Shown in pieces: positions 26,166 through 34,571 of a stretch of DNA of 64,000 bases (position 1 is its first letter; each line of letters begins with the position of its first letter). The position numbers and the translations under genes were made by a program. Source of the DNA: Streptomyces exfoliatus (lineage in GTDB: Bacteria > Actinomycetota > Actinomycetes > Streptomycetales > Streptomycetaceae). Under the pieces are notes generated by a model. The model was not told the DNA's origin, made no database searches, and saw only the letters and a program-made list of their open reading frames with translations. The stretch lies in NCBI RefSeq assembly GCF_000725545.1, contig NZ_JNZP01000022.1:41962-105961 (forward strand), read 5' to 3'.

Positions 26166-27308
26166 TCAGCCGAGGAGGGAACGGCCGATGATCTCCTTCA
26201 TGATCTCGGTGGTACCGCCGTAGATGGTCTGGATCCGGCCGTCGGTGTAGGCACGCGCGACCGGGAATTCGCTCATGTAGCCGTATCCGCCGTGCAGTTG
26301 CAGGCACCGGTCGGCGACCCGCTTCTGGAGTTCGGTCGCCCACCACTTGGCCATGGAGGCGTGGACGGCGTCGAGCCCCCCGTCGTTGTGCTCGGTGACG
26401 CACCGGTCGACGAAGGTCCGGGTGACGGCGCACTCGGTGGCCATCTCGGCGATCTCGAAGCGGATGTGCTGGAGCCGGGCGAGCGGGCGTCCGAAGGCCT
26501 CGCGCTCCTTGACGTACCGGGTGGTGATCTCCAGGAGGTGCTCGGCGCCCGCGATGCCGGCGACGGCGATGGCCAGGCGTTCCTGGGCGAGGTTGGTCAT
26601 GAGGTGGACGAAGGCGCCGTTGAGTTCGCCGAGGAGGTTCTCCTTGGGGACGCGGACGTCCTTGAAGAACAGCTCGGCGGTGTCCTGGGACTTCTGGCCG
26701 ATCTTGTCCAGGTTCCGGCCGCGCTCGAATCCCTCCGCGCCCCGCTCGACGACGAGGAGGGAGAGGCCGTGCGCGCCGCCCTCGGGGGTGGTGCGGGCGA
26801 CGACGACCACGAGGTCGGCGAGGATGCCGTTGGAGATGAAGGTCTTGGAGCCGTTGAGGATCCAGTGGTCGCCGTGGTCCTCGGCGGTGGTGCGGATGCC
26901 CTGGAGGTCGGAGCCCGCGCCGGGTTCGGTCATGGCGATGGCGGTGACGGTCTCGCCCGAGCAGAAGCCGGGCAGCCAGCGCCGCTTCTGCTCCTCGGTG
27001 CCGAGCGAGGTGAGGTACGGGCCGATGATGTCGTTGTGCAGGCCGATGGCGAGCCCGGGGGCGCCGGCCCGGGTGAACTCCTCGGCGAGGACGGCGCTGT
27101 AACGGAAGTCGGGGTTGCCCCCGCCCCCGTACTCCTCGTCGACGGCGAGGCCGAGCAGCCCCTGCCGTCCGGCGGCGAGCCAGACCTCGCGGGAGACGAT
27201 GCCGTCCTTCTCCCACTGCTCGTAGTGGGGCAGCACCTCCTTCTCCAGGAAGGTGCGGACCGTGGACCGGAAGGCCTCGTGGTCGGCGGTGTAGAGCTGA
27301 CGCTTCAT
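26166..27308 (-). CDS. Acyl-CoA dehydrogenase
   Basis: A 380-residue FAD-dependent acyl-CoA dehydrogenase, full length. Landmarks: N-terminal helices ([19 protein letters not shown]), the flavin-contacting [27 protein letters not shown], and the C-terminal [12 protein letters not shown] and [17 protein letters not shown]. It performs the first oxidation of the cycle. The ATG at 27308 overlaps the stop of the CoA-transferase-family gene by four bases (ATGA), so the two are translationally coupled. Confidence 0.94.
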   Translation of the reverse strand: MKRQLYTADHEAFRSTVRTFLEKEVLPHYEQWEKDGIVSREVWLAAGRQGLLGLAVDEEYGGGGNPDFRYSAVLAEEFTRAGAPGLAIGLHNDIIGPYLTSLGTEEQKRRWLPGFCSGETVTAIAMTEPGAGSDLQGIRTTAEDHGDHWILNGSKTFISNGILADLVVVVARTTPEGGAHGLSLLVVERGAEGFERGRNLDKIGQKSQDTAELFFKDVRVPKENLLGELNGAFVHLMTNLAQERLAIAVAGIAGAEHLLEITTRYVKEREAFGRPLARLQHIRFEIAEMATECAVTRTFVDRCVTEHNDGGLDAVHASMAKWWATELQKRVADRCLQLHGGYGYMSEFPVARAYTDGRIQTIYGGTTEIMKEIIGRSLLG

Positions 27309-28465
27309 GCTTCGGTCTCCTGGGTCTTCTGCTGCCGGCCCGCTAGAGCGGGTACGGCCCAGTCGCGGGCGACGGCGGCGGTGTCGGCGCCGGGCAGGGC
27401 GGGGCCCGTGCGCAGGGTGCCGGGGGTGGCGGAGAAGCGGGGTGCGGGGGCGGGCTGGGCGATCCCGTCCCGCTCGGTGAAGGTGCCGCGGGCGGCGAGG
27501 TGCGGGTGGGACGGGGCCTCGCGCAGGGAGAGGACGGGCGCGACGCAGGCGTCGCTGCCGTCGAAGACGGCGGTCCATTCCTCGCGGGTACGGCTCAGGA
27601 AGCGGTCCGCGACGGCCTTGCGCAGTTCCGGCCAGCGCGCGAGGTCACGGCGGGCTGGGGCGGCCTCCTCGACACCGAGGAGGCGGACGAACTCCGCGTA
27701 GAACTGTTCCTCAAGGGCTCCGACCGCCATGTGGCCGCCGTCGGAGGTCTCGTAGACGCCGTAGAACGGGCAGCCGCCGTCGAGGAGGTTGACGCCCCGC
27801 CGGTCCTGCCAGCCGCCGGCCGCGAGCATGCCGTGGATCATGGTGGTGAGGTGCGCGGTGCCGTCGATGATGGCGGCGTCCACGACCTGGCCCTCGCCGT
27901 GCGCGCGGGCGTGCTGGAGGGCGGCGAGGACGCCGATGACGAGGTAGAGGGAGCCGCCCGCGTAGTCGCCGACGAGATTGGCGGGGACGGTGGGCGGGCC
28001 GTCCGGGTCCGGGCCGATCATGCCGAGCGCGCCGGTGATCGCGATGTAGCCGATGTCGTGTCCCGCGGTCGCGGCGAGCGGACCGTCCTGGCCCCAGCCG
28101 GTCATCCGTCCGTAGACGAGGCGCGGATTGCGGGCGAGGCAGGGGTCGGGGCCGACGCCGAGGCGCTCGGCGACGCCGGGCCGGTAGCCCTCGATCAGGA
28201 TGTCGGCGCGCTCGACCAGGTCGAGGACGGTGGCCGGGCCGCCGTCGGCCTTGAGGTCGACGAGGACCGAGCGCTTGTTGCGGTTGGTGAGGTCGCGGGC
28301 CGGGTCGATGCCGAGGCCGGGACCGCCCGGGCGGTCGACGCGGACGACGTCGGCGCCGAGATCGGCGAGGAGCATCGCGGCGAACGGGCCGGGGCCGATG
28401 CCGGCGAGTTCCACCACGCGTACCCCGGTGAGCGGGCCGTTCCCGGCGGTGTGCGTCGTGCTCAT
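27305..28465 (-). CDS. CaiB/BaiF CoA-transferase family protein (alpha-methylacyl-CoA racemase-like)
   Basis: A 386-residue family III CoA-transferase-fold protein. VVELAGIGPGPFAAMLLADLGADVV at the start, TNRNKRSVLVDL, GHDIGYIAITGAL (about residue 134), VGDYAGGS and VYETSDGGHMAVGALE match alpha-methylacyl-CoA racemase, including the His, Asp and Glu of that enzyme. It would invert 2-methylacyl-CoA so that branched chains can enter beta-oxidation. First gene of the four-gene operon, which therefore looks built for branched-chain or sterol-side-chain-like acyl-CoAs. CoA transfer is the alternative reaction. Confidence 0.88.
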   Translation of the reverse strand: MSTTHTAGNGPLTGVRVVELAGIGPGPFAAMLLADLGADVVRVDRPGGPGLGIDPARDLTNRNKRSVLVDLKADGGPATVLDLVERADILIEGYRPGVAERLGVGPDPCLARNPRLVYGRMTGWGQDGPLAATAGHDIGYIAITGALGMIGPDPDGPPTVPANLVGDYAGGSLYLVIGVLAALQHARAHGEGQVVDAAIIDGTAHLTTMIHGMLAAGGWQDRRGVNLLDGGCPFYGVYETSDGGHMAVGALEEQFYAEFVRLLGVEEAAPARRDLARWPELRKAVADRFLSRTREEWTAVFDGSDACVAPVLSLREAPSHPHLAARGTFTERDGIAQPAPAPRFSATPGTLRTGPALPGADTAAVARDWAVPALAGRQQKTQETEA

Positions 28466-28480
28466 CGAGCCCCCAGGCGT

Positions 28481-28503
28481 GTGTGACACCAATGATGTAA
28501 CAC
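28481..28503. promoter_or_regulatory. Candidate operator upstream of the beta-oxidation operon
   Basis: GTGTGAC (28481-28487) and GTAACAC (28497-28503) form an inverted repeat (six of seven pairs) around a nine-base spacer, 16 bp before the first gene. The position suits repression of the operon by a TetR- or MerR-type protein. Pattern evidence only. Confidence 0.4.
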
Positions 28504-28670
28504 CGGAGATGCTAGGAACGTGTTCCACTCGGCACAAGCCCCCCGGCCGAGCAAGCGCTTGGAAATTACGGCGGCCGGGGTGGGGGCCGGGGCCGGCCCG
28601 GGACCCGCTATCCTCCGCCGACGACGACAACCGCGCGCGGCGGCGCGGTACGGCCGAAACGAGGGGCTGG

Positions 28671-29990
28671 ATGGACACAGGGGCGGGCATGGGGCGCGGA
28701 GGCGACGGCGGCGCGGGTACGGGACCCGAGTCCGGGGCCGAGGGCGAGGTCGGGGCCGAGACCGGGCCGGGGGCCGGGACAGGGGCCGGGGCCGGGGCCT
28801 GGGAAGGTCGCGACGGGAGCGGCAGGCCGTACGACGTGGTCCTGTTCGGGGCGACCGGCTTCGTCGGGGAACTCACCGCCGCGTACCTCGCCGAGCACGC
28901 CCCCGCCGAGTGCCGCTGGGCGCTCGCCGGCCGCGACGCGGCCGGGCTCGGCGCCCTGCGCGACCGCCTCGCCGCCCGTTGGCCGCACTGTGCCACGCTC
29001 CCGCTCGTCGTCGCCGACGCCGCCGACCCCGGATCGCTGCGCGAACTCGCCGAGTCCACCAGGGTGGTGGCCACCACCGTCGGCCCGTACGTCTGGTACG
29101 GCGACGGGCTCGTCGCCGCGTGCGCCGAGGCCGGCACGGACTGCGTCGACCTCACCGGCGAGGCCGAGTTCGTCGACCTGACGTACGTCCGGCACGACGC
29201 CCGTGCCCGGGAGACCGGTGCCCGCATCGTCCACGCCTGCGGCTTCGACTCCGTCCCGCACGACCTGGGCGTGTACTTCACCGTGCGGCAGCTCCCGGAG
29301 GGCGTACCGCTCACGGTGGACGGCTTCGTACGGGCCGGTGCGACCTTCTCCGGTGGCACCTTCGCCTCCGCGCTCACCGCGCTCGGCCGGGGCCGGGAGA
29401 TCCTCCGGGCCGCGCACGAACGACGTCTGCACGAACCGAGGTTGGTGGGACGGCGCGCCCGCGCACCGCTGGGCGCGCCCAGGTTCAGCCGGGAGACCGG
29501 GACCTGGGCGCTGCCGCTGCCGACGCTCGACCCGCAGGTGGTGGCGCGCTCGGCCGCGGCGCTCGAACGGTACGGTCCGGACTTCCGCTACCGGCACTAC
29601 GCCTCCGTGAAGACGCTCCCGATGGCACTCGGGGGCGCGGCGGCCGTGGGCGCGAGCGTGGCGGCGGCCCAACTCCCTTCGGCGCGAGCATGGCTGATGG
29701 AGCGTTACCAGACCGGTCAGGGGCCGTCCGCCGAGCGGCGCGCCCGTAGCTGGTTCTCGGTGCGCTTCGTCGGCGAAGGCGGTGGACGCCGGGTCTTCAC
29801 CGAGGTCTCGGGCGGTGACCCGGGGTACGACGAGACGGCCAAGATGCTCGCCGAGTCGGCCCTCTGTCTCGCGTTCGACCCGCTGCCGAAGACGGCCGGG
29901 CAGGTGACGACGGCGGTGGCGATGGGCGACGCGCTCACGACCCGGCTGACGGCGGCGGGCATCCGCTTCAGGGTGGCGCACCGGGGCTGA
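28671..29990 (+). CDS. Saccharopine dehydrogenase-like / trans-acting enoyl reductase family protein
   Basis: A 439-residue oxidoreductase. After a low-complexity Gly/Ala/Glu leader of about 45 residues comes a Rossmann start (YDVVLFGATGFVGELTAAYL), then WALAGRDAAGL and TTVGPYVWYGDGLVAAC, the pattern of the saccharopine-dehydrogenase/trans-enoyl-reductase family. These reduce enoyl chains made by other enzymes. GAGGGG precedes the ATG at 28671; an ATG at 28689 is an alternative. Divergent from the beta-oxidation operon, with 205 bp between. The Gly-rich leader is atypical and may be disordered. Confidence 0.85.
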   Translation: MDTGAGMGRGGDGGAGTGPESGAEGEVGAETGPGAGTGAGAGAWEGRDGSGRPYDVVLFGATGFVGELTAAYLAEHAPAECRWALAGRDAAGLGALRDRLAARWPHCATLPLVVADAADPGSLRELAESTRVVATTVGPYVWYGDGLVAACAEAGTDCVDLTGEAEFVDLTYVRHDARARETGARIVHACGFDSVPHDLGVYFTVRQLPEGVPLTVDGFVRAGATFSGGTFASALTALGRGREILRAAHERRLHEPRLVGRRARAPLGAPRFSRETGTWALPLPTLDPQVVARSAAALERYGPDFRYRHYASVKTLPMALGGAAAVGASVAAAQLPSARAWLMERYQTGQGPSAERRARSWFSVRFVGEGGGRRVFTEVSGGDPGYDETAKMLAESALCLAFDPLPKTAGQVTTAVAMGDALTTRLTAAGIRFRVAHRG

Positions 29991-30032
29991 GCGGGTCCGG
30001 CGAGCGGGGCGGGCCGGCGGCGACGTGACGGA

Positions 30033-30419
30033 TCAGGGCCGTACGAGACGGAACGGGTGCCCGGCCGGGTCCGCGTAGACGCGCCACGCCGGGTCGCCTC
30101 CCCCGTCGTCGACCCCTCCGCTGCCCAGGGGTACGGCTCCGAGCGCCAGGACGGCCTCGTGGGCGGCGTCCAGGTCGTCGACCCGCACGTCGAGATGGAA
30201 CTGCTGCTCGGGCGCGCCCCAGACGGGCGGACGGTGGTCGGCCACGCCCTGGAAGGCGAGGGCCTGGCCGCCGTCCCCGCGCAGCACGGCGGAACCCTCG
30301 CCGACGGCCCACCGGGGATCGGGGCTCTCCACCTCTCCGCCGATCAACTGCCGGTAGAACTGGGCGAGTCGCTCGGCGTCCGGGCAGTCGAGGACGAGGC
30401 AGCGCAGCCGCCCGATCAC
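30033..30419 (-). CDS. VOC family protein (glyoxalase-like domain)
   Basis: A 128-residue single vicinal-oxygen-chelate domain: LRCLVLDCPDAERLAQFYRQ at the start, FHLDVRVDDLDAAHEAVLALG in the middle, and the terminal VYADPAGHPFRLVRP. The second half carries the typical His/Glu-type ligand strands only partly, so catalytic activity is uncertain; many such proteins bind drugs or other ligands. The start is GTG at 30419, overlapping the end of a 44-residue membrane-protein gene (GTGA), so the pair is coupled. Confidence 0.85.
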   Translation of the reverse strand: MIGRLRCLVLDCPDAERLAQFYRQLIGGEVESPDPRWAVGEGSAVLRGDGGQALAFQGVADHRPPVWGAPEQQFHLDVRVDDLDAAHEAVLALGAVPLGSGGVDDGGGDPAWRVYADPAGHPFRLVRP

Positions 30420-30550
30420 GTCAGACTCCAGACGACGAGGACGTAGGACATGGCGCAGACCCAGCCCAGGGCGAGCAGCCCGGCCCCCGCGAGGACCAGG
30501 TTCAGGCCACGCCCGTGGGAACGCACCGAAGCGGAGAGGGGTGTTGTCAT
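30416..30550 (-). CDS. Small single-span membrane protein (44 residues)
   Basis: Minus-strand ATG at 30550 with AAGGTGGGG upstream opens a 44-codon frame. It has a polar, basic N-terminus (MTTPLSASVRSHGRG) and one hydrophobic segment (LVLAGAGLLALGWVCAMSYV) ending WSLT. The stop shares bases with the GTG of the VOC gene (30416-30419), the usual sign of translational coupling. The ribosome site, membrane segment and coupling make it a real gene in my view. Function unknown; possibly a membrane partner of the VOC protein. Confidence 0.65.
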   Translation of the reverse strand: MTTPLSASVRSHGRGLNLVLAGAGLLALGWVCAMSYVLVVWSLT

Positions 30551-30672
30551 GGACCCCACCTTTCCAAGCGGGAGCACCGCCCGGTATCCGTACAGATACT
30601 CAGCTGGTTCCTCGACCTCCGTCGGTGTCGTGCGGTGCCGACGGAGGTGGTCACGGTCTCGGGTCCGGCCGG

Positions 30673-31209
30673 TTACTCGAGATCGAGGACGGCTTTGCCG
30701 TGGAGGCGCCCACCGAGGAGAGCCTCAACCGCCTCGGAGTGGCGAGTCCAGGGGCCGCGCCAGCTGATGCCCGGATCGAGGCGGCCCGCGGCGATCTCTC
30801 CGGCCAGCCAGGTCAGATCGGTGGAGAAGTCGGTGGTGGGGGCGCCGAAGAGGAAGAAGGTGCGGATGGACCGGTCGTGCCGTCCTTCGTCGCCCAGCAG
30901 AGCGTCAGGCGGCAGCACCACGTCGGCCTCGGAGGAGCGGCCCACGCTGTAGAGGGTGCCGCCGGCCGACAGGGTGGCGAAGGCGTCGACGAGGTACTGT
31001 CCGCCGACGTTGTCGAGAACGGCGGACACCGGCTGCCGGGCGGCGGCCGGGTCGGGGTGGTCCTCGTGGGCGCCCAGGGCTCGCAGCCCCTCCGCCTGCG
31101 CGGGGTCACGGCTGATGGCGACGACGTGCGCGCCCGAGCGGGCGGCCCTCAGCTTGTCCTTCGCGGACTGAGGCCGAAAGGGGCCACAGGTCACCGACCG
31201 CCACGGCAC
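30673..31209 (-). pseudogene. 5'-truncated zinc-type (quinone oxidoreductase) dehydrogenase
   Basis: Only the C-terminal half of a medium-chain dehydrogenase/quinone oxidoreductase remains. Similarity starts at AARSGAHVVAISRDPAQAEGLRALGA and runs through VLDNVGGQYLVDAFATL and GTLYSVG to the normal C-terminus LLGGRLHGKAVLDLE. The N-terminal catalytic domain (about 130 residues) and the Gly-rich VxVxGAxGGVG nucleotide loop are missing, replaced by unrelated sequence (CGPFRPQSAKDKL). The neighbouring endonuclease V gene ends 16 bp upstream. I read this as a deletion remnant; the residual frame is open and could be translated, but should not be an active enzyme. Confidence 0.75.
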
Positions 31210-31225
31210 CGCCCGCGCGCGACGC

Positions 31226-31921
31226 TCACTCCTCCCCCAGTGCCTCGTTCAGCGCGCGGCGGCACAGCGAGTCGGCGTGGCGGGTGGTTTCGGGGAGGCG
31301 GTAGCGCGGAGCGAGGTGGAGGGTGTGGGCACAGGCGTTGGCGAGGGAGACCCGGTGACCGACGGAGACGAACACCGGCTTCACCCCGGCCCGGGTGCGC
31401 AGCGCCCGCCCGACCTCCTCGCCGCCGGCCAGGAGCGGGGCGAAGTCGCCGCGCGCGGAGCCGGGTTGTTCGTACGTGAAGGTGAAGGGGTTCTTCGCGA
31501 CGCCGATGGAGGGCCGGCCGGTGAGCACCCCGAGGTGGCTGGCGAGCCCGAAGCGGCGGGGGTGGGCGAGGCCGTAGCCGTCGCAGACGAGGAGGCCGGG
31601 GTCGACGGTCAGGCGGTCGAGCGCGGCGAGGACCGTCGGGATCTCACGGAAGGCGAGGAGCCCGGGGACGTACGGGAAGGAGACCCGGCCGACCGCCGTG
31701 GCCTCCTGCACCACCCGCAGGGTCCGCGCGTCGAGGACGACGGCCGCCGCCGCGACGAGATCGCGCTCGTCGTCGTAGGCCACGTCGAGCCCCGTGACGT
31801 GTCCTTCGCCCGCCTCGGGCCCCTCCTCGTCGCGTACGAGACGCCCGCGCAGCTCCTGCTGAACGGCCCGGGCTGCGGTCTCGTCGACGGGCCAGCCCGC
31901 CGGAATCTCGATGATCGTCAT
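31226..31921 (-). CDS. nfi: Endonuclease V
   Basis: A 231-residue endonuclease V, which nicks DNA (and RNA in some organisms) one phosphodiester 3' of deoxyinosine. The metal-binding Asp is in TGLDVAYDD near 44-52. SFPYVPGLLAFRE, VCDGYGLAHPRRFGLASHLG and IGVAKNPF are the family blocks in the right order. The frame extends to 32044, but MTIIEIP at 31921 is the natural start. Normal length. Acts in cytoplasmic repair of deaminated adenine. Confidence 0.92.
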   Translation of the reverse strand: MTIIEIPAGWPVDETAARAVQQELRGRLVRDEEGPEAGEGHVTGLDVAYDDERDLVAAAAVVLDARTLRVVQEATAVGRVSFPYVPGLLAFREIPTVLAALDRLTVDPGLLVCDGYGLAHPRRFGLASHLGVLTGRPSIGVAKNPFTFTYEQPGSARGDFAPLLAGGEEVGRALRTRAGVKPVFVSVGHRVSLANACAHTLHLAPRYRLPETTRHADSLCRRALNEALGEE

Positions 31922-32061
31922 GATGCGGGCCACCCTACGGTCGCCCGTGGACGGGCTCCCAGCCCCGCGTCGCGGAAATCGGGGACCGAGGGGGGAGCGC
32001 GGCGGTCCCAGGGGTCGGAACGCCCCGGCCCGGGGCGGGGGCACCGGGTAGCCTGGCGATC

Positions 32062-32361
32062 ATGTTCGTACTGGAATTGACCTACACCGCGCCCGTCGAG
32101 CGGGCCGACGCCCTGCTCGGCGCCCACGTCGAGTGGCTCGACGCGCAGTACGCCGCCGGTGTGTTCATCGCCTCGGGGCGGAAGAACCCGCGCGACGGCG
32201 GGGTGATCCTGGCCGCCGGGGTCGACCGCGCGGAGATCGAGAGGATCGCGGCGGCCGACCCGTTCAGCGTCGAGGGCGTGTGCGCGTACCGGATCACGGA
32301 GTTCCACGCGACCAAGACGGCCGCGGAACTCGCCACCTACCGGGAGCAGTTGCCCTCCTAG
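32062..32361 (+). CDS. YciI family protein
   Basis: A 99-residue YciI-like ferredoxin-fold protein: FVLELTYTAPVERADALLGAHVEWL, the conserved FIASGRKNPRDGGVILA, and DPFSVEGVCAYRITEF. The His and Asp of the presumed active site (AHVEWLD) are present. Biological role is unsettled for the family; some members act as dehalogenase-like or monooxygenase-like enzymes. Monocistronic, divergent from endonuclease V. Confidence 0.88.
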   Translation: MFVLELTYTAPVERADALLGAHVEWLDAQYAAGVFIASGRKNPRDGGVILAAGVDRAEIERIAAADPFSVEGVCAYRITEFHATKTAAELATYREQLPS

Positions 32362-32382
32362 TCCGTGACCCGGGCACGGGCA

Positions 32383-33579
32383 CTACCGGCGCGTTGCCAC
32401 GGCGATCCGGCCCTTCTCTCCCGAGGCCCAGCAGGAGCCGTCGAGGGTGCAGTCCACCGTGTCGTACGAGCCGGTGTCGACCGTGCGCCAGGTGCCGCCG
32501 CCGTCGGTGGTGAGGTCCGTGCCGGTCGGCCCGACGGCGAGTGCCGCGCTCCTGCTGTGCGGGAGCCAGGCGACGCCCGAGCGGTACGCGGGCGGGGGCG
32601 TGGCCGAGGCGCTCCAGCCGCGACCGCCGTCGCCGGTGACCGCCGCGGCCTGCGGGGACGGCTGGTCCTTGCGGTAGTCGCCGCCGACGGCGAGGCCGTG
32701 CGCCCGGTCGCGGAAGGCGAGCCCGAAGACTCCGCGCGCCGGGTCCCCCGCGGGGACGGGCGTGACGGTGGCGGTCCAGGTCAGCCCGCGGTCTCCGGAG
32801 TGGAGCACGCGCGCGGTGGCCCCGCCGCCCGTCGCCAGCCACACGTCACGGGGACCGGCCGAGACCAGGCACTGGCCGCTCGCCGCGAAGCCCGCCTCCC
32901 CGGGGAGGGCGTCCGGCATCCCGGCGCTCGGCAGCACCTGCCAGGAACGGCCGCCGTCGCGGGTGGAGAGGATGCGGTACTTCCCGTCGACCGGGTCGCT
33001 CATGGCGAGTCCGTGCCGGCGGTCGAAGAACGTCATGCAGTCGTAGAAGGCGCGCGGGTCGGTGTTGCGGAAGGACTCGGTCCAGGTGGCTCCGCCGTCC
33101 TCGGTGCGCAGTACGCGCGAGGCCTCGCCCTCTCCGATGGCGAGGCCGACGGCCCGGCGGGCGTCGAAGGCCTCCACGTCACGGAACTCCAGCTCGGCCG
33201 CGCCGGGCGGCGAGACGTCTCGCCAGCTCGCGCCGCCGTCGGTGGTGCGCAGCACCGTGCCCCGGGAGCCGGCGGCCCAGGCGGTGCGTCGGTCGACCGC
33301 GGCGAGACCCCGGAAGCGGGCGTCGGTGCCGGTCGGGGTCAACTGCCAGCCGATTCCAGCCCCTTCGGACTCTCCCTCGCGAAGGGTCGTGGTCGCCGTC
33401 GTGTCGGTCCCTCCGTCGTGACGGCTCGTGGTCGCCGCCGTGTCCGTCGGTGCCGGCTGCCGGTCGGGCGTGGCCGTGGGGGTCTCCCCGGCCCGCGCCG
33501 GAGCGGCCAGGGTCAGCGCCAACGCCGCCCCGACCAGTCCCACCGACATCATTCGTCTCGTCTTCCCCATGGACGTCAT
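32383..33579 (-). CDS. Secreted BNR/Ycf48-like beta-propeller protein
   Basis: A 398-residue exported protein: a signal peptide (SVGLVGAALALTLAAPARA), a Thr-rich linker, then repeated Asp-box/BNR-type blades such as RTTDGGASWRDVS, RTEDGGATWTES, STRDGGRSWQVL, HSGDRGLTWTATV and TTDGGGTWRTV. The blade spacing fits a six- or seven-bladed propeller of the Ycf48/sialidase-like kind. Relatives act as assembly factors or glycan binders, but the substrate here is unknown. Met residues at 33579 and 33570 are both possible starts. Confidence 0.85.
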   Translation of the reverse strand: MTSMGKTRRMMSVGLVGAALALTLAAPARAGETPTATPDRQPAPTDTAATTSRHDGGTDTTATTTLREGESEGAGIGWQLTPTGTDARFRGLAAVDRRTAWAAGSRGTVLRTTDGGASWRDVSPPGAAELEFRDVEAFDARRAVGLAIGEGEASRVLRTEDGGATWTESFRNTDPRAFYDCMTFFDRRHGLAMSDPVDGKYRILSTRDGGRSWQVLPSAGMPDALPGEAGFAASGQCLVSAGPRDVWLATGGGATARVLHSGDRGLTWTATVTPVPAGDPARGVFGLAFRDRAHGLAVGGDYRKDQPSPQAAAVTGDGGRGWSASATPPPAYRSGVAWLPHSRSAALAVGPTGTDLTTDGGGTWRTVDTGSYDTVDCTLDGSCWASGEKGRIAVATRR

Positions 33580-33744
33580 GGCGCCGGAAGCTAGTCCCCC
33601 GGGCCGCTCCCCGTCCAGGGTGCGTCCCCCTCGGCACCAGCCGTACCGCGACCGCTCCGGGCCGTGCGCCGAACCCGAGGACGACGCCCCCCAACCACGC
33701 TGACCTGCGCCGACCTTGCCGGGACACGCCGTCCGTCAGGTTCG

Positions 33745-33758
33745 GTGACGTAGCTCAC
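33745..33758. promoter_or_regulatory. Crp-like palindrome upstream of the SsgA-like gene
   Basis: GTGA (33745-33748), six bases, TCAC (33755-33758): the GTGA-N6-TCAC pattern of Crp-type sites, 110 bp before the TTG start of the SsgA-like gene. Crp is a known developmental and metabolic regulator in streptomycetes, so the site is plausible, but one palindrome of eight fixed bases can occur by chance. Confidence 0.35.
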
Positions 33759-33867
33759 GTGGGTCCCGAGTGCACGTTCCGGCCGTCTTGCTCGTCTTGC
33801 GAGGTGTCAGGGGCCCTGGTGTCGGGGAGACGCACAGGATCCGAAACCCGCGTGAGAGGAGCCGGTC

Positions 33868-34284
33868 TTGTCCGCCGTCATCGAGCAAGCCGTCCAGGCC
33901 CGTCTGGTCGCATCCGCTCCTCGGATGGAGACCGTCCCCGCCACCCTGCGGTACGACCGCGAGGATCCGTACGCCGTGAGCATGGCCTTCCCGCCGCCCG
34001 CGACCCTGGAGGGCGTCGAGGTCTCCTGGGCGTTCGCGCGCGAGCTGCTCGTCCAGGGCGTCGAACGCCCGGCCGGCGTCGGGGACGTCCGTCTGCGCCC
34101 GTACGGATACGACCGCACGGTGGTCGAGTTCCACGCCCCCGAGGGGGTGGCCATGGTCCACGTCCGGACCTCGGAGCTGCGCCGCTTCCTGGAGCGCTCG
34201 CAGCACCTGGTGCCCGAGGGGCGCGAGCACCAGTACCTGGACTGGGACCAGGACCTGGCGAAGCTGCTGCGCGACCGTCCGTGA
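33868..34284 (+). CDS. SsgA family sporulation/cell-division regulator (SALP)
   Basis: A 138-residue SsgA-like protein, the full family length. These actinomycete-specific proteins guide septum placement, spore-wall synthesis and spore separation. Matching blocks: LRYDREDPYAVSMAF (about 30-44), VSWAFARELLVQGVERPAGVGDVR, and the C-terminal SELRRFLERSQHLVPEG leading to DWDQDLAKLL. TTG at 33868 follows AGAGGAG. Which of the paralogues (SsgA to SsgG) it corresponds to cannot be told from sequence alone. It has its own promoter region of 288 bp. No DNA-binding domain. Confidence 0.92.
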   Translation: MSAVIEQAVQARLVASAPRMETVPATLRYDREDPYAVSMAFPPPATLEGVEVSWAFARELLVQGVERPAGVGDVRLRPYGYDRTVVEFHAPEGVAMVHVRTSELRRFLERSQHLVPEGREHQYLDWDQDLAKLLRDRP

Positions 34285-34417
34285 CCCGTGTGCCCCGCGC
34301 CCCCTCCCCCGACGGGTCGCCCGGTGAGGCCGCTCGCCCGGTAAATCGTTTGCCGCTGCGCGAGCCCCCGTCGTACCGTCGTCACTGACCTTGTCGTCAC
34401 CTGATCGGAGAAGGACG

Positions 34418-34429
34418 TTGCTCGTCTGA
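34418..34429 (+). CDS. Three-codon leader ORF (Met-Leu-Val-stop)
   Basis: GGAGAAGG at 34407-34414 is followed after three bases by TTG CTC GTC TGA (34418-34429). The ribosome site is far better than random leader sequence and there is no other use for it here. The ORF sits 143 bp before an ABC-F gene and just before an inverted repeat whose left arm begins seven bases after its stop. That is the layout of a ribosome-mediated attenuator: a ribosome stalled by antibiotic on the leader ORF would change folding of the RNA downstream. Confidence 0.5.
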   Translation: MLV

Positions 34430-34435
34430 GGTTGC

Positions 34436-34529
34436 GAGACACCGAGCCGCGCGTGCCCCTGAGCCGCGTGTGCCGTTCTCGACCTCGGCGTACGAGCCGT
34501 TCTCTCGACTGCCCGCGCCCCGGTGTCTC
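34436..34529 (+). promoter_or_regulatory. Inverted repeat in the ABC-F leader (attenuator candidate)
   Basis: GAGACACCG (34436-34444) is perfectly complementary to CGGTGTCTC (34521-34529). The 76-base interior holds a direct repeat (GAGCCGCGCGTGCC at 34444-34457, then GAGCCGCGTGTGCC with one mismatch) which could offer alternative pairings. The stem would form in the mRNA between the leader ORF and the ABC-F start. Confidence 0.5.
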
Positions 34530-34571
34530 ACGCGTTGCTCCATTTCACGCTCGCGCGACCGGGAGGCCCCT

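Noticed and set aside
30673..31225. Insertion element at the dehydrogenase breakpoint
   Set aside because: No transposase, terminal inverted repeats or target duplication seen; a simple deletion explains the missing half.
34285..34417. Riboswitch in the ABC-F leader
   Set aside because: No known ligand-binding consensus is visible; the short ORF plus stem is a better explanation.
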